DNA of 64,000 bases from Bradyrhizobium sp. NDS-1 (lineage in GTDB: Bacteria; Pseudomonadota; Alphaproteobacteria; Rhizobiales; Xanthobacteraceae), in contig NZ_CP136628.1 of assembly GCF_032918005.1 (NCBI RefSeq), positions 186,001 to 250,000 on the forward strand, in the 5' to 3' direction. The position numbers and the translations under genes were made by a program. Below, piece by piece: positions 47,617 to 56,592 of the stretch. How positions within the stretch are numbered: position 1 is the stretch's first letter; every line of letters starts with the position of its first letter. The notes under the pieces are model-generated. The model was not told where the DNA came from. It made no database searches and worked only from the letters and a program-made list of their open reading frames with translations.

Positions 47617-47706
47617 CGTCGTGGCCGGGATTGGCCAGCCATCCACGGTCTGCCCGGCCGGGCCAAAAGGGCGTGGGTGTCCGGGCCAAGCCCGGCCATG
47701 ACGAGC
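47617..47706. repeat. CCCGGCCATGACGAGC-type intergenic repeat
   Basis: GTGGCCGGGATTGGCCAGCC, then GGTCTGCCCGGCC, and the end TCCGGGCCAAGCCCGGCCATGACGAGC (short pieces of one element). Read on the minus strand, it is the 'TCGTCATGGCCGGGCTTGGCCCGG' repeat type that I recognise from Bradyrhizobium. The remaining 47398-47616 gap holds nothing I can identify. Confidence 0.65.
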
Positions 47707-47723
47707 TTGTGAATCAAACAGCC

Positions 47724-48128
47724 TCAATGCCCCGGCAGCTTCGCGAATGCCGGCATGCTCTCCGGGATCGCATGAAACGTCTGCCTGTCGCAGGTGTAGA
47801 TCGCCATTTGCGGCTGGAACTGTCCCGGCTCGTCCAACGTACCAACCTTCACGACGACGACAGGCAAGCCCGGAACGTTGTTCGCCAGATGTGTGCCGCA
47901 TTCGGGACAGAACTCCCGCGTGATGGCGCGTTCGAGGTCCTTACGCGTGAACTGTTGGGATTGGCCGGTGATGTAGGTAAAGCCAGCCGCCGGCATTGCG
48001 ATGAAAATGTTGGGCGCGCCGCCGGTAATGTACTGGCACTCGCGGCAGTGACACTGGGCCTGCATGCTCGGATCGCCTTCGGCCACGTAGCGCACGGCGC
48101 CGCAATAGCATCCGCCTTCCAAACGCAT
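47724..48128 (-). CDS. GFA (glutathione-dependent formaldehyde-activating) family protein
   Basis: 134 residues with the GFA/CENP-V zinc-binding pattern: GGCYCGAVRY (first Cys pair), CHCRECQYITGG (second), and FCPECGTHLANN (third). The family includes glutathione-S-hydroxymethyl synthase, but many members are of unknown activity. ATG 48128 begins MRLEGGCYCG and has GGAGG upstream; the longer frame to 48257 has no family match. Monocistronic. Confidence 0.9.
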   Translation of the reverse strand: MRLEGGCYCGAVRYVAEGDPSMQAQCHCRECQYITGGAPNIFIAMPAAGFTYITGQSQQFTRKDLERAITREFCPECGTHLANNVPGLPVVVVKVGTLDEPGQFQPQMAIYTCDRQTFHAIPESMPAFAKLPGH

Positions 48129-48227
48129 GACGACCTCCACGATTATTGTTTCTTGTGGCCGATATTTCTGCGCCGGTGGCGTGCAATGGCAATCGTTTTC
48201 TTGCCCCGCATCGGGCCGAGAAAGAAA

Positions 48228-48253
48228 GGGGCTCCAGCTTGCGCTGGAGCCCC
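48228..48253 (-). terminator. intrinsic terminator of the glnK1-amtB1 unit
   Basis: Perfect 11-bp stem GGGGCTCCAGC / GCTGGAGCCCC with loop TTGC. On the minus strand it is followed by TTTCTTTCT, about 85 bp past the amtB1 stop. Confidence 0.8.
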
Positions 48254-48302
48254 TCAACGGTCAGGGCATTGCCGGGTATGTGCCCGGACCGTAGTTGTGG
48301 AC

Positions 48303-48322
48303 GCGGTCTCCGGGGAGACCGC
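48303..48322. repeat. hairpin just downstream of amtB1
   Basis: GCGGTCTCC/GGAGACCGC, perfect 9-bp arms with a 2-nt centre, 15 bp after the amtB1 stop and before the main terminator. Likely protects the mRNA 3' end. Confidence 0.5.
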
Positions 48323-48336
48323 GCCCGGGAGGAGAC

Positions 48337-49785
48337 TTACATGTTGTAGGCGCGTTCGGTGTGCTCGGTGATGTCGAGACCTTCACGCTCGCTCTCGACA
48401 TTGGTGCGCAGTCCGACGATCACGTCGACGACCTTGTAGAGGATCGCCGAACCGATGCCCGACCACACCAGCGTGGTGGCGACGGCCTTGATCTGGGCCA
48501 TCATCTGCACGGCGAAGTCGTAATCGGCGACCTTCGGCGGGATCGCGGTGTAGTCGACGATGCCGGCGCCGCCGAGAGCGGGGTTGACGAGAATGCCGGT
48601 GCCGATGGCGCCGACGATGCCGCCGACGCAGTGCACGCCGAACACGTCGAGCGAGTCATCGTAGCCGAGCGCGTTCTTCACGACGGTGCAGAAGAACAGG
48701 CAGACCACGCCGACCACGAGACCGAGGACGATCGCGCCCATCACGCCGGAGAAACCGGCGGCAGGCGTGACGGCCACGAGGCCCGCGACGGCGCCGGAGA
48801 TGACGCCGAGCACCGACGGATGGCCCTTGATGATCCACTCCGCGAACATCCACGACAGCGCGGCGGCTGCGGTGGCGACGAAGGAGTTGGTCATGGCGAG
48901 CGCAGCGCCGCCGCTGGCTTCCAGGTTGGAGCCGGCGTTGAAGCCGAACCAGCCGACCCAGAGCAGCGAGGCGCCGATCATCGACATGGTCAGCGAGTGC
49001 GGGGCCATCAGCTCCTTGCCGTAACCGACACGCTTGCCGATCAGGAGGGCGCCGATGAGGCCTGCGATACCCGCGTTGATGTGCACCACGGTGCCGCCCG
49101 CGAAGTCGATCGCGCCCATCTTGAAGATCCAGCCGGCGTCGGCGTTGAGCTCGTCGAGCTTGGCCTGCGCCGCGGTCTTTGCCGCCGCGTCAGTTGCGGC
49201 AGCGAGCGCCTTGGCGGCGTCCTGGAGCAGATCCGGACCCTGCCAGTACCAGACCATGTGCGCGATCGGGAAGTAGACCAGCGTGACCCAGAGCGGGACG
49301 AACAGCGCGATCGCCGCGAACTTCATGCGCTCGGCAAAAGCGCCGACGATGAGGGCGGGCGTGATCGCCGCGAAGGTCATCTGGAAGCAGACATAGATGA
49401 GCTCCGAGATGTTGGCGTCGACCGAGAAGGTCGCTGCCTTCGTATCGGTGGTCACGCCCATCATGAAGGCCTTGGAGAAGCCGCCGATGAAGTCGGAGCC
49501 GCCGGTGAAGGTGAGGCTGTAGCCGTACACGGCCCAGATCACGGTGACGACGCAGACGGTGTAGAACACCTGCATCAGGACGGAGAGCATGTTCTTGGAG
49601 CGGACGAGACCGCCATAGAACAGCGCAAGGCCGGGGATCGTCATCAACAGCACGAGCACTGTCGATGTCATCATCCAGGCGTTGTCTCCCTTGTTGACCG
49701 TTGGCTCGGCGTAGGCTGCGGTCGCAGCGAACAGGCCGACTGCAAGAGCCGCCAATCCCGCGCCATAGGGACGCTTAAACGTCAT
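48337..49785 (-). CDS. amtB: ammonium transporter AmtB (first copy)
   Basis: Trimeric inner-membrane NH4+/NH3 channel. Signal peptide ~1-26 (ending AAYA), then 11 helices: WMMTSTVLVLLMTIPGLALFYGGLVR (helix 1), QMTFAAITPALIVGAFAERM, VVHINAGIAGLIGALLIG with a pore His, GVHCVGGIVGAIGTGIL with the twin pore His. The loop between residues ~145 and 175 is an Ala/Lys-rich insertion (AAKALAAATDAAAKTAA). ATG 49785 is chosen because AGGAG lies 8 bp upstream. It is 38 bp downstream of glnK1. Confidence 0.95.
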   Translation of the reverse strand: MTFKRPYGAGLAALAVGLFAATAAYAEPTVNKGDNAWMMTSTVLVLLMTIPGLALFYGGLVRSKNMLSVLMQVFYTVCVVTVIWAVYGYSLTFTGGSDFIGGFSKAFMMGVTTDTKAATFSVDANISELIYVCFQMTFAAITPALIVGAFAERMKFAAIALFVPLWVTLVYFPIAHMVWYWQGPDLLQDAAKALAAATDAAAKTAAQAKLDELNADAGWIFKMGAIDFAGGTVVHINAGIAGLIGALLIGKRVGYGKELMAPHSLTMSMIGASLLWVGWFGFNAGSNLEASGGAALAMTNSFVATAAAALSWMFAEWIIKGHPSVLGVISGAVAGLVAVTPAAGFSGVMGAIVLGLVVGVVCLFFCTVVKNALGYDDSLDVFGVHCVGGIVGAIGTGILVNPALGGAGIVDYTAIPPKVADYDFAVQMMAQIKAVATTLVWSGIGSAILYKVVDVIVGLRTNVESEREGLDITEHTERAYNM

Positions 49786-49823
49786 ATTATTCACTCCTGA
49801 ATTGGATAAGGTTGAGCGCGAAA

Positions 49824-50162
49824 TCAGAGGGCCGCGGCATCGGCCTCGCCGGTGCGGATGCGCACCGCGTGGTCGAGGTTGATGACGAAGATCTTGCCGT
49901 CGCCGATCTGTCCGGTTTTCGCGGCAGACGTGATGGCGTCGATGGTCTTGTCGACCTGGTCGGAGGCGACAGCGACCTCGATCTTGATCTTGGGCAGGAA
50001 GCTCACGGCATATTCGGCGCCGCGATAGATTTCCGTATGACCCTTCTGGCGGCCATATCCCTTGACTTCCGTCACCGTGAGACCGTGAACGCCGATGGCG
50101 GTCAGGGCGTCCCGGACTTCTTCCAGCTTGAATGGCTTAATAATCGCCATAACAATTTTCAT
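49824..50162 (-). CDS. glnK: nitrogen regulatory PII protein GlnK (first copy)
   Basis: 112-residue trimeric signal protein that binds ATP/ADP and 2-oxoglutarate and blocks AmtB when nitrogen is sufficient. It starts [21 protein letters not shown]-loop [17 protein letters not shown] carries the uridylylation Tyr51; C-terminal signature GKIFVINLDHAVRIRTGE. It lies 38 bp upstream of amtB1, the standard regulatory pair. A sigma-54-like promoter is seen ~105 bp upstream. Confidence 0.97.
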   Translation of the reverse strand: MKIVMAIIKPFKLEEVRDALTAIGVHGLTVTEVKGYGRQKGHTEIYRGAEYAVSFLPKIKIEVAVASDQVDKTIDAITSAAKTGQIGDGKIFVINLDHAVRIRTGEADAAAL

Positions 50163-50473
50163 GGGTCCTATCCCCGCTTGGGCCCGGTCCGGACATGGCC
50201 GGGCGTTCTCGACTGGTTCGCCACGAGGGAGAAAGTTCACTACGCGGGCACAGCCGGGACCCATAGAATCAAATGCCGTGCCAGATCAGGCGTGTTGCCT
50301 AACGGACTATGAAAACGGGGGTTTTCGCGTTTGACGGGTATTGCGGTGCGGTGCGCTATTCCGTCGCGCCCAAAACGTGGTCAGGCCTGCTTAAAACGCG
50401 AGCACGACAGGCTGCCGACACAATGTTGCTCATGCGTCGGGCAGATCAGAGGTAATTACGTAGCGCCGACGCT
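50163..50473 (-). promoter_or_regulatory. 311-bp region between the two glnK-amtB modules
   Basis: No gene. It separates the end of amtB2 from the start of glnK1 and contains the sigma-54-like element at 50268-50284. AGCG-TCGG-CGCT near 50464 could be a weak hairpin for amtB2. No clear NtrC site was recognised by eye. Confidence 0.5.
50268..50284 (-). promoter_or_regulatory. sigma-54-type promoter of glnK1-amtB1
   Basis: Read on the minus strand: CTGGCACG-N4-TTGAT. The -24 box matches CTGGCACG exactly; the -12 box TTGAT differs from TTGCT/A by one base, in the conserved GC. Spacing is correct. The transcript would start ~95 nt before glnK1. NtrC/sigma-54 control is the rule for this gene pair. 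Confidence 0.55.
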
Positions 50474-51775
50474 CTATTGCAAGGCTTCGCCGTGCTGCGA
50501 AATATCCAGCCCCTCGAGCTCGTGCTCACGGGATACGCGCAAGGGCACGAACAGGCCGACCAGCTTGAGCAGGATGAAGCTCACGCCTGCCGACCAGACG
50601 AAGGTGACGGCGACGCCATAGAACTGGATCAGGAGCTGCTGCGGATGGCCCTCGAACAGGCCGGCGGTGCCCCCGATTGCGCTGGTCGCGAACACGCCGG
50701 CGAGCAGGGTCCCGGTCAGGCCGCCGATGCCGTGGACGCCGAACACGTCGAGCGAATCATCATAGTTGAAGCGGTGCTTCAGCCAGGTGCAGGCCCAATA
50801 GCACACGGCACCGGCAATGATGCCGATGACGATGCCGTGCCAGGGCGCCACGAATCCGGAGGCCGGCGTGATGGTGCCGAGGCCCGCGACCGCGCCGGAG
50901 ATCATGCCGAGCACGGAGGGCTTGCGCCGGGTCGACCATTCGATCGCGGCCCAGGTCAGCGCGCCGGCGCAGGCGGCGAGATGGGTCGCGATGATCGCCA
51001 TCACCGCGCGCGAATTGGCCGCGCCGGCCGAGCCGCCGTTGAAGCCGAACCAGCCGACCCACAACAGGCCGGTGCCCATCACCGCGAGCGACAGATCGAA
51101 AGGCGATAGATTTTCGCTGCCGTAGCCCTGGCGGCGGCCCATCACCTTCGCCGCAATGAGGCCGCTGGCCCCGGCCGACAGATGCACCACGAGACCGCCG
51201 GCGAAGTCGAGCACGCCCATGCTGTTCAGGAAGCCGCCGCCCCAGACCCAATGCGCCAGCGGAATGTAGACGAAGATGAACCAGGCGACGGAGAACAGGA
51301 GATAGGCGGAGAACCGCATCCGGTCGGCGACCGAGCCTGCGACCAGCGCCACCGTGATGATGGCAAACGTCATCTGGTACAGCATGAAAAGCGCTTCGGG
51401 GATGGTCTTCGCCGCCGGATTGACGCTGTCCATGGTCATGCCGGCGAGAAACCAGCGGTCGAGCGTGCCGATCCACGGACCGTCGCCGACGAAGCAGAGC
51501 GAATAGCCGAACGCGACCCAGAGAACGGAGATCATCGCCACCGCGGAGAGGCTCTGCGCCATGGTGGCGAGCACGTTCTTCTTGCGCACCATGCCGGAGT
51601 AGAACAGCGCGAGGCCCGGGATCGTCATCATCAGCACCAGCGCGGTGGCGACGATCATCCAGGCGGTGTCGGCGGAGTTGATCTCGGAGCCTGCGGCCTG
51701 CGCCGACGATGTCGTGATCGACGCAAACCCGATCGGCGCAGCCATGGCAGCTGCGCGGCGCAAATATCCCGCCAT
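50474..51775 (-). CDS. amtB: ammonium transporter AmtB (second copy)
   Basis: 433-residue Amt protein with signal peptide (ending SAQAA, ~27) and the same fold as the first copy: WMIVATALVLMMTIPGLALFYSGMVR, YQMTFAIITVALVAGSVADRM, GGLVVHLSAGASGLIAAKVMG and GVHGIGGLTGTLLAGVF carrying the pore histidines. It lacks the Ala/Lys-rich loop of copy 1. The C-terminal tail LRVSREHELEGLDISQHGEALQ contains the GlnK-contact region. ATG 51775 is preceded by GGGGGAAACGAG. It follows glnK2 by 71 bp. Confidence 0.95.
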   Translation of the reverse strand: MAGYLRRAAAMAAPIGFASITTSSAQAAGSEINSADTAWMIVATALVLMMTIPGLALFYSGMVRKKNVLATMAQSLSAVAMISVLWVAFGYSLCFVGDGPWIGTLDRWFLAGMTMDSVNPAAKTIPEALFMLYQMTFAIITVALVAGSVADRMRFSAYLLFSVAWFIFVYIPLAHWVWGGGFLNSMGVLDFAGGLVVHLSAGASGLIAAKVMGRRQGYGSENLSPFDLSLAVMGTGLLWVGWFGFNGGSAGAANSRAVMAIIATHLAACAGALTWAAIEWSTRRKPSVLGMISGAVAGLGTITPASGFVAPWHGIVIGIIAGAVCYWACTWLKHRFNYDDSLDVFGVHGIGGLTGTLLAGVFATSAIGGTAGLFEGHPQQLLIQFYGVAVTFVWSAGVSFILLKLVGLFVPLRVSREHELEGLDISQHGEALQ

Positions 51776-51846
51776 CTCGTTTCCCCCAGCACGATAATTA
51801 CGTCGCACGCTGTGGCGTCGTTGCCCGGTGCGATCGAAGAAATTTT

Positions 51847-52236
<390 letters not shown>

Positions 52237-52423
52237 TCAATCTGGCATCTTTCCGGGCAAATGGCATAAAAAAGTTGCAGGTTGAAGCGGAAAAACGTTT
52301 GTCCATGTGAACGGGCGCCTCTGTACAGGGCAGCCGTTCATCCTTCACAATGCATTTTTGGCATGGATGCGGTGAACCCAAGCATTCGCGCCCGTACATA
52401 AGTATGTTCGAGGGGGACGGTAC

Positions 52424-53332
52424 ATGGCGAGCTGGTTCTACGCATCCGAGGGCAAGCAGCAGGGGCCCTTTCCGGAGGGGCAATTCCGCGACCTCGTCGC
52501 CCAAGGCGTCGTGCGCCCGGATACCCTGGTGTGGACCGAGGGCATGGCCGGCTGGCAGAAGGCCGCCGAAATCCCCGGCCTGGTCGGAGGTGGCGGCGCG
52601 CCGCCGATGATGCAGGCGGGCGGCCCGCCCATGATGGGCGGAAGCAGCTACGGCGGTGCCGGCGGCTACGCTGGGGCTGGCAGCGGAGGATCGCTGGCGG
52701 TCGATTTCGGCATTCTCGAGTTCACCTGGCGCAGCATCGTCCTGCTGATCGGAATGATCTTCATCATCCCGGCGCCGTGGGCGTTCGTCTGGTACACGAA
52801 ATGGATCGTGTCCTGCGTGAAGGTCCCGGGCCGGCCGAACCTCACCTTCGCCGGCAGCGCGATGACGCTGGTGCCCTGGTATTTCGGCTTCATCGTTCTG
52901 GCCATCGCGATCGCCTTCGTCGGCAGCGAGATCCTGAGCAATCTGTTGTTCATCGTGCAGATCGTTCTCTACTGGCTCCTGATCAAATGGTTGGTCGCGA
53001 ATCTTGCTTCCAACGGACAGCTGCTGGGCTTGAGCTTCACGGGCTCGATCTGGGCCTATATCGGCTGGAGCCTGCTGTTCGCGATCTCGATCATCACTAT
53101 CATCGGATGGGCCTGGGTCGCCGCGGCACAGATGCGCTGGTTCTGCCGCAGCATCGAAGGCACGCGGCGCGAGATCGTCTTCAAGGGCAGCGGCCTCGGC
53201 ATCCTCTGGCGCGGCATCGTCGCTGCGCTGCTGTGCAGCCTGATCATCCCGATTCCGTGGGTGTATCGCTGGATCATGAACTGGTTCGCGTCGCAGACGG
53301 AGCTGGCTCCGCGCGGGTCGCAGGGCGCATGA
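52424..53332 (+). CDS. GYF_2 (DUF4339) plus membrane domain protein, DUF898-like
   Basis: 302 residues. The first ~55 form a GYF_2 domain (WFYASEGKQQGPFPEGQFRDLVAQG, VWTEGMAGWQKA), a short module thought to bind Pro-rich peptides. A Gly/Met/Pro-rich linker (~55-90) leads to a membrane domain of about five or six helices (FTWRSIVLLIGMIFIIPAPWAFVWYTKWIV; LLFAISIITIIGWAWVAAAQM), which resembles DUF898/YjgN proteins. Function unknown. It is divergent from glnK2 and convergent with tesB. Confidence 0.85.
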   Translation: MASWFYASEGKQQGPFPEGQFRDLVAQGVVRPDTLVWTEGMAGWQKAAEIPGLVGGGGAPPMMQAGGPPMMGGSSYGGAGGYAGAGSGGSLAVDFGILEFTWRSIVLLIGMIFIIPAPWAFVWYTKWIVSCVKVPGRPNLTFAGSAMTLVPWYFGFIVLAIAIAFVGSEILSNLLFIVQIVLYWLLIKWLVANLASNGQLLGLSFTGSIWAYIGWSLLFAISIITIIGWAWVAAAQMRWFCRSIEGTRREIVFKGSGLGILWRGIVAALLCSLIIPIPWVYRWIMNWFASQTELAPRGSQGA

Positions 53333-53341
53333 TCCGGAAAG

Positions 53342-53369
53342 CCTCGAACGCGATACATCGCGTTCGAGG
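53342..53369. terminator. perfect hairpin between convergent genes
   Basis: 13-bp arms CCTCGAACGCGAT / ATCGCGTTCGAGG with a 2-nt centre, 10 bp after the DUF898 gene stop and just before the tesB stop. No T tract; a likely bidirectional boundary element. Confidence 0.6.
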
Positions 53370-53372
53370 TGA

Positions 53373-54236
53373 TTATCCCTTCCGCTCGCGCACGGAGCCT
53401 TCCTGCGCGACGGAGGCGACCAGGGTGCCGTCCGGCTTGAAGATGGAGCCGCGGGTGAGGCCGCGGCCGCCGCGCGCGCTCGGCGAGTCCTGCGCGTAGA
53501 GCAGCCATTCGTCGGCGCGGAACGGACGGTGAAACCACATCGCGTGGTCGAGGCTCGCAGGCATCATGCGCTTGTCGAACAGCGTGCGGCCATAGCGCGC
53601 CATGATCGCATCCAGCAGCGAAAAGTCGGAGGCGTAGGCGAGCGCGCACATGTGCAGCGCCGGATCGTCGGGCAGCGTCGCGGCGGTCTTGATCCAGACG
53701 TGAATGCGGCCATCGTCGATCTTCTGGCCGAAGTAACGGCCGAGCTCGACCGGGCGCAGCTCGATCGGGCGATCGGATTCATAGTAGCGGCGGATGAAGT
53801 CCGGCATCTCCCGGAACATCGGCTGCTTCGCCACCTCTTCCGCCGTGAGTTTTTCCGGCGGCGGCACGTCAGGCATCCTGTCCTGATGGTCGAACGCACT
53901 CTCTTCCTCGGCATGGAACGACACCATGATCGAGAAGATCGCATTGCCGTGCTGGATCGCCGTGACGCGGCGTGTCGAGTAGCTCTTGCCGTCGCGCAGG
54001 CGCTCGACCTGGTAGATGATCGGGATCTGCGGATCACCCGGCAGCACGAAATAACAATGCAGGGAATGCGGCAGCCGCCCCTCGACCGTGCGGCAGGCCG
54101 CAACCATCGCCTGTCCGATCACCTGGCCGCCGAACACCCGCTGCCAGCTCGTCTTCGGGCTGTTGCCGCGGAACAGGTTCACCTCGAGCTGCTCGAGGTC
54201 GAGGATCGAAATGAGGTCGATCAGGCTTTTGGACAT
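53373..54236 (-). CDS. tesB: acyl-CoA thioesterase II
   Basis: Hydrolyses medium- and long-chain acyl-CoA to free fatty acid and CoA. The 287-residue double-hotdog protein shows family motifs FRGNSPKTSWQRVFGGQVIGQAM, HSLHCYFVLPGDPQIPIIYQVERLRDGKSYSTRRV (in shorter pieces), then the catalytic Asp region ASDFSLLDAIM, LDHAMWFHRPFRADEWLLY and LVASVAQEGSVR with the catalytic Gln. ATG 54236 begins MSKSLIDLIS; the frame upstream runs into a dispersed repeat. Monocistronic. Confidence 0.95.
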   Translation of the reverse strand: MSKSLIDLISILDLEQLEVNLFRGNSPKTSWQRVFGGQVIGQAMVAACRTVEGRLPHSLHCYFVLPGDPQIPIIYQVERLRDGKSYSTRRVTAIQHGNAIFSIMVSFHAEEESAFDHQDRMPDVPPPEKLTAEEVAKQPMFREMPDFIRRYYESDRPIELRPVELGRYFGQKIDDGRIHVWIKTAATLPDDPALHMCALAYASDFSLLDAIMARYGRTLFDKRMMPASLDHAMWFHRPFRADEWLLYAQDSPSARGGRGLTRGSIFKPDGTLVASVAQEGSVRERKG

Positions 54237-54256
54237 GACGGTGCTTTCAATTGTCT

Positions 54257-54298
54257 CGTCATTGCAGGGCATCGCGCTTTGCGCGCCCCGGAATGACG
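54257..54298. repeat. CGTCATTGC...GGAATGACG dispersed repeat
   Basis: CGTCATT / AATGACG ends enclosing GGGCATCGCGCTTTGCGCGCCCCGG; third member of the GTCATTCC family in this window. It lies between divergent tesB and the ubiH-like gene. Confidence 0.65.
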
Positions 54299-54388
54299 GG
54301 AACGAGGCCGTTCCGCCCTCGTTTCACCGCACTGTTTCGCCCACCTCAAGTCTGCTAGCAAGACCAGGATTTGGCCGGGAAGCTTGGT

Positions 54389-55609
54389 ATGACGGTACAG
54401 GGTAGCATTGTCATTGGTGGCGGCGCGTTCGCAGGGCTTGCGCTGGCGCTGGCGCTGCGACAGGGGCTCGGGCCCGAGATTCCCGTCATCGTCGCCGATC
54501 CCGCGCTCGGCACCCGGCCGAGCCGCGACCCCCGCGCCACCGCGATCGTCGCCGCCTGCCGCCGCCTGTTCGAGGTCATCGGCGCCTGGGACGACGTCAG
54601 GAGCGAGGCGCAACCGATCCTCGACATGGTCGTCACCGATTCCAAGCTGGAGGACGCCACCCGTCCGGTGTTCCTCAATTTTGCCGGCGATGTCGCGCCG
54701 GGCGAACCCTTTGCGCATATGGTCGAGAATCGACGCCTGATCGATGCGCTGGTGGCGCGCGCCGAAGCCGAGGGCATCGACCTCCGCGCCACCGCGGTGA
54801 CCTCGTACGACGCGCGTTCCGAGGGCATCGATGTGACGCTCGGTGACGGCAGCATGATCGCCGCCAGTCTCTTGGTTGCCGCCGACGGCGCGCGGTCGAG
54901 ACTGCGCGAGCGCGCGGGCATCGTGACCCATGGCTGGGAGTTTGACCAAGCCGGCATCGTCGTCACCGTCGGCCATGAGCGCGGCCACGAGGGCCGCGCC
55001 GAAGAGCATTTTCTCCCCGCAGGCCCCTTCGCGATCCTGCCGCTCTCGGGAAAACGCTCCTCGCTGGTGTGGACCGAGGGCCGCGCCGAGGCCGCGCGCA
55101 TCGTTGCGCTCAGCGACGAGGAATTTCACGCCGAGCTCGAGCAGCGTTTCGGCCTGCATCTCGGTGAGGTCAAGGCGCTCGACAAGCCGCGCGCGTTTCC
55201 GTTGTCCTATTTCGTCGCGCGCTCCTTCATCGCCCCGCGCCTCGCGCTGGTCGGCGATGCCGCCCATGTCATCCACCCCATTGCGGGCCAGGGTCTCAAT
55301 ATGGGCTTGAAGGATGTCGCCGCGCTGGCCGAAGTCGTCGTCGATGCCGCGCGGCTCGGCATGGATATCGGCGGAGCCGACGTGCTCGAACGCTACCAGC
55401 GCTGGCGCCGCTTCGACACCATGGCGATGGGCGTTGCCACCAATTCGCTGAACTTCCTGTTCTCCAACCAGTCGACGCTGCTGCGCACCGTCCGCGACAT
55501 TGGCCTAGGCCTGGTCGACCGCGCCCCGCCGCTGAAGAACCTCTTCATCCGCCAGGCCGCCGGGCTCACAGGCGAGGTGCCGCGGCTATTGAAGGGCGAG
55601 GCGCTGTAG
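54389..55609 (+). CDS. FAD-dependent UbiH/UbiF/Coq6-family hydroxylase
   Basis: Ring hydroxylase of ubiquinone synthesis. The 406-residue flavoprotein has the N-terminal dinucleotide motif SIVIGGGAFAGLALALAL, RDPRATAIVAACRRLFE, the DG motif LLVAADGARSRLRERAG and the family stretch LVGDAAHVIHPIAGQGLNMGLKDVAAL. Which ring carbon it oxidises (UbiH, UbiF, UbiI or a multi-step UbiL/M) cannot be told by eye. ATG 54389 (MTVQGSIVIGGG) is preferred to TTG 54371. Monocistronic, convergent with trm112. Confidence 0.92.
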   Translation: MTVQGSIVIGGGAFAGLALALALRQGLGPEIPVIVADPALGTRPSRDPRATAIVAACRRLFEVIGAWDDVRSEAQPILDMVVTDSKLEDATRPVFLNFAGDVAPGEPFAHMVENRRLIDALVARAEAEGIDLRATAVTSYDARSEGIDVTLGDGSMIAASLLVAADGARSRLRERAGIVTHGWEFDQAGIVVTVGHERGHEGRAEEHFLPAGPFAILPLSGKRSSLVWTEGRAEAARIVALSDEEFHAELEQRFGLHLGEVKALDKPRAFPLSYFVARSFIAPRLALVGDAAHVIHPIAGQGLNMGLKDVAALAEVVVDAARLGMDIGGADVLERYQRWRRFDTMAMGVATNSLNFLFSNQSTLLRTVRDIGLGLVDRAPPLKNLFIRQAAGLTGEVPRLLKGEAL

Positions 55610-55690
55610 GCGGCAATTCTCCTGTCGTCCCGGGGCGCGATGACGACACCGAGATTGTTGCTCCGTCATCGCGCAAACAGGATCTCCGCC

Positions 55691-55888
55691 TCAATCGATC
55701 TTGCGCGCCTCTTCCGGCAGCATGATCGGGATGCCGTCACGGATCGGATAGGCGAGCTTGGCGCTGCGCGAGATCAGTTCCTGCTTTGCAGCATCGAACT
55801 CCAGCGGGCCTTTGGTCAGCGGGCAGACGAGAATCTCCAGCAATTTCGGATCGACGCTGGCGTCGGGACGGTCGGTGGGCGCGTTCAT
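55691..55888 (-). CDS. Trm112 family protein
   Basis: 65 residues: [47 protein letters not shown] (in short: [25 protein letters not shown]) is the Trm112/YcaR fold. Only one of the usual four zinc cysteines remains, as in many bacterial members. In eukaryotes Trm112 activates methyltransferases; bacterial members are of unclear role. ATG 55888 begins [11 protein letters not shown] with GGAGA upstream; the longer frame is a shadow of the TetR gene. Confidence 0.88.
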   Translation of the reverse strand: MNAPTDRPDASVDPKLLEILVCPLTKGPLEFDAAKQELISRSAKLAYPIRDGIPIMLPEEARKID

Positions 55889-55998
55889 TGGGGTCTCCGG
55901 CAATCGGTTGCCTCTAACACAGAAATTCGCGCCCGCCCATCGTGGTCGCCAAAGCGACTTCCAGCGGAATGGGCGCGGGTGCACGTCAAGCCCGGCAC

Positions 55999-56529
55999 CT
56001 ACGCGGAGACCATCGCCAGGACCTCGTCGATCAGGGCCTGCAGCCGAGCTGCCGGCAGCGGCGCGCCTGAGAGGGCGAAGCCGAGAAACGTCCAGTACAG
56101 GATCTGTGCGCGGGCTTGCGCGGTTGCCGGGGCGATCGCGCGTTTTTCCAGCAGCCCTTCGATATAATCGAGCCTGCGGCGATCGATTGCGCGCACCGCC
56201 CCTTGCGCCGCCGCATCGAAGGCTGCCCAATTGCGCACGGCGCGTTCGAGATCGAGCCGCGCGCCGAACGACCTGCGCAGCAGCGCCTTGAGCGGCTCGT
56301 CGCTTGCGGCCTCGACATCGGCGATGATCTGCTCCGCCGCGATCTCGCGCCAGCGCCTCAGCACGGCCGCGTGGAACGCGCCGAGATCGGCGAAATGCCA
56401 ATAGAAGCTGCCGCGCGACACGCCCATGGCCTTTGCCAGCGGATCGGCCTTGAGCGCCGTGAACCCGCTTTTGGCAAGTGCCTTCAGACCTTCCTTGATC
56501 CAGTCGTCGGCGGAGAGCTGTTCGGTCAT
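55999..56529 (-). CDS. TetR-family transcriptional regulator
   Basis: 176 residues. N-terminal helix-turn-helix with [37 protein letters not shown] (in pieces: [31 protein letters not shown]), the typical TetR DNA-binding pattern; the ligand domain follows ([20 protein letters not shown]). It is transcribed divergently from a small membrane protein gene, with two matching ATACA-N4-TGTAT palindromes between them, so it very probably represses itself and the divergent operon. The inducer is unknown. ATG 56529 is used; the longer frame is not supported. Confidence 0.92.
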   Translation of the reverse strand: MTEQLSADDWIKEGLKALAKSGFTALKADPLAKAMGVSRGSFYWHFADLGAFHAAVLRRWREIAAEQIIADVEAASDEPLKALLRRSFGARLDLERAVRNWAAFDAAAQGAVRAIDRRRLDYIEGLLEKRAIAPATAQARAQILYWTFLGFALSGAPLPAARLQALIDEVLAMVSA

Positions 56530-56549
56530 GTCGCGTTCCCAAGCTGACC

Positions 56550-56563
56550 ATACACTAGTGTAT
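56550..56563. promoter_or_regulatory. TetR operator 1
   Basis: Perfect palindrome ATACACTAGTGTAT (ATACA-N4-TGTAT), 21 bp before the TetR start and overlapping the -35 box of the divergent promoter. Confidence 0.8.
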
Positions 56564-56591
56564 TGACAGGCGGCAGGCCAGCGCCTATCTC
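56563..56591 (+). promoter_or_regulatory. sigma-70-type promoter of the membrane protein / cytochrome b561 operon
   Basis: TTGACA (56563-56568), exactly 17 bp spacer, then TATCTC (56586-56591). The -35 box abuts operator 1 and operator 2 begins 2 bp after the -10 box, so both operators would block RNA polymerase. Confidence 0.65.
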
Positions 56592-56592
56592 T

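Noticed and set aside
52262..52279. TGGCA...TTGCA as a sigma-54 promoter near glnK2
   Set aside because: Spacing between GG and GC is two bases too long, and it points away from glnK2.
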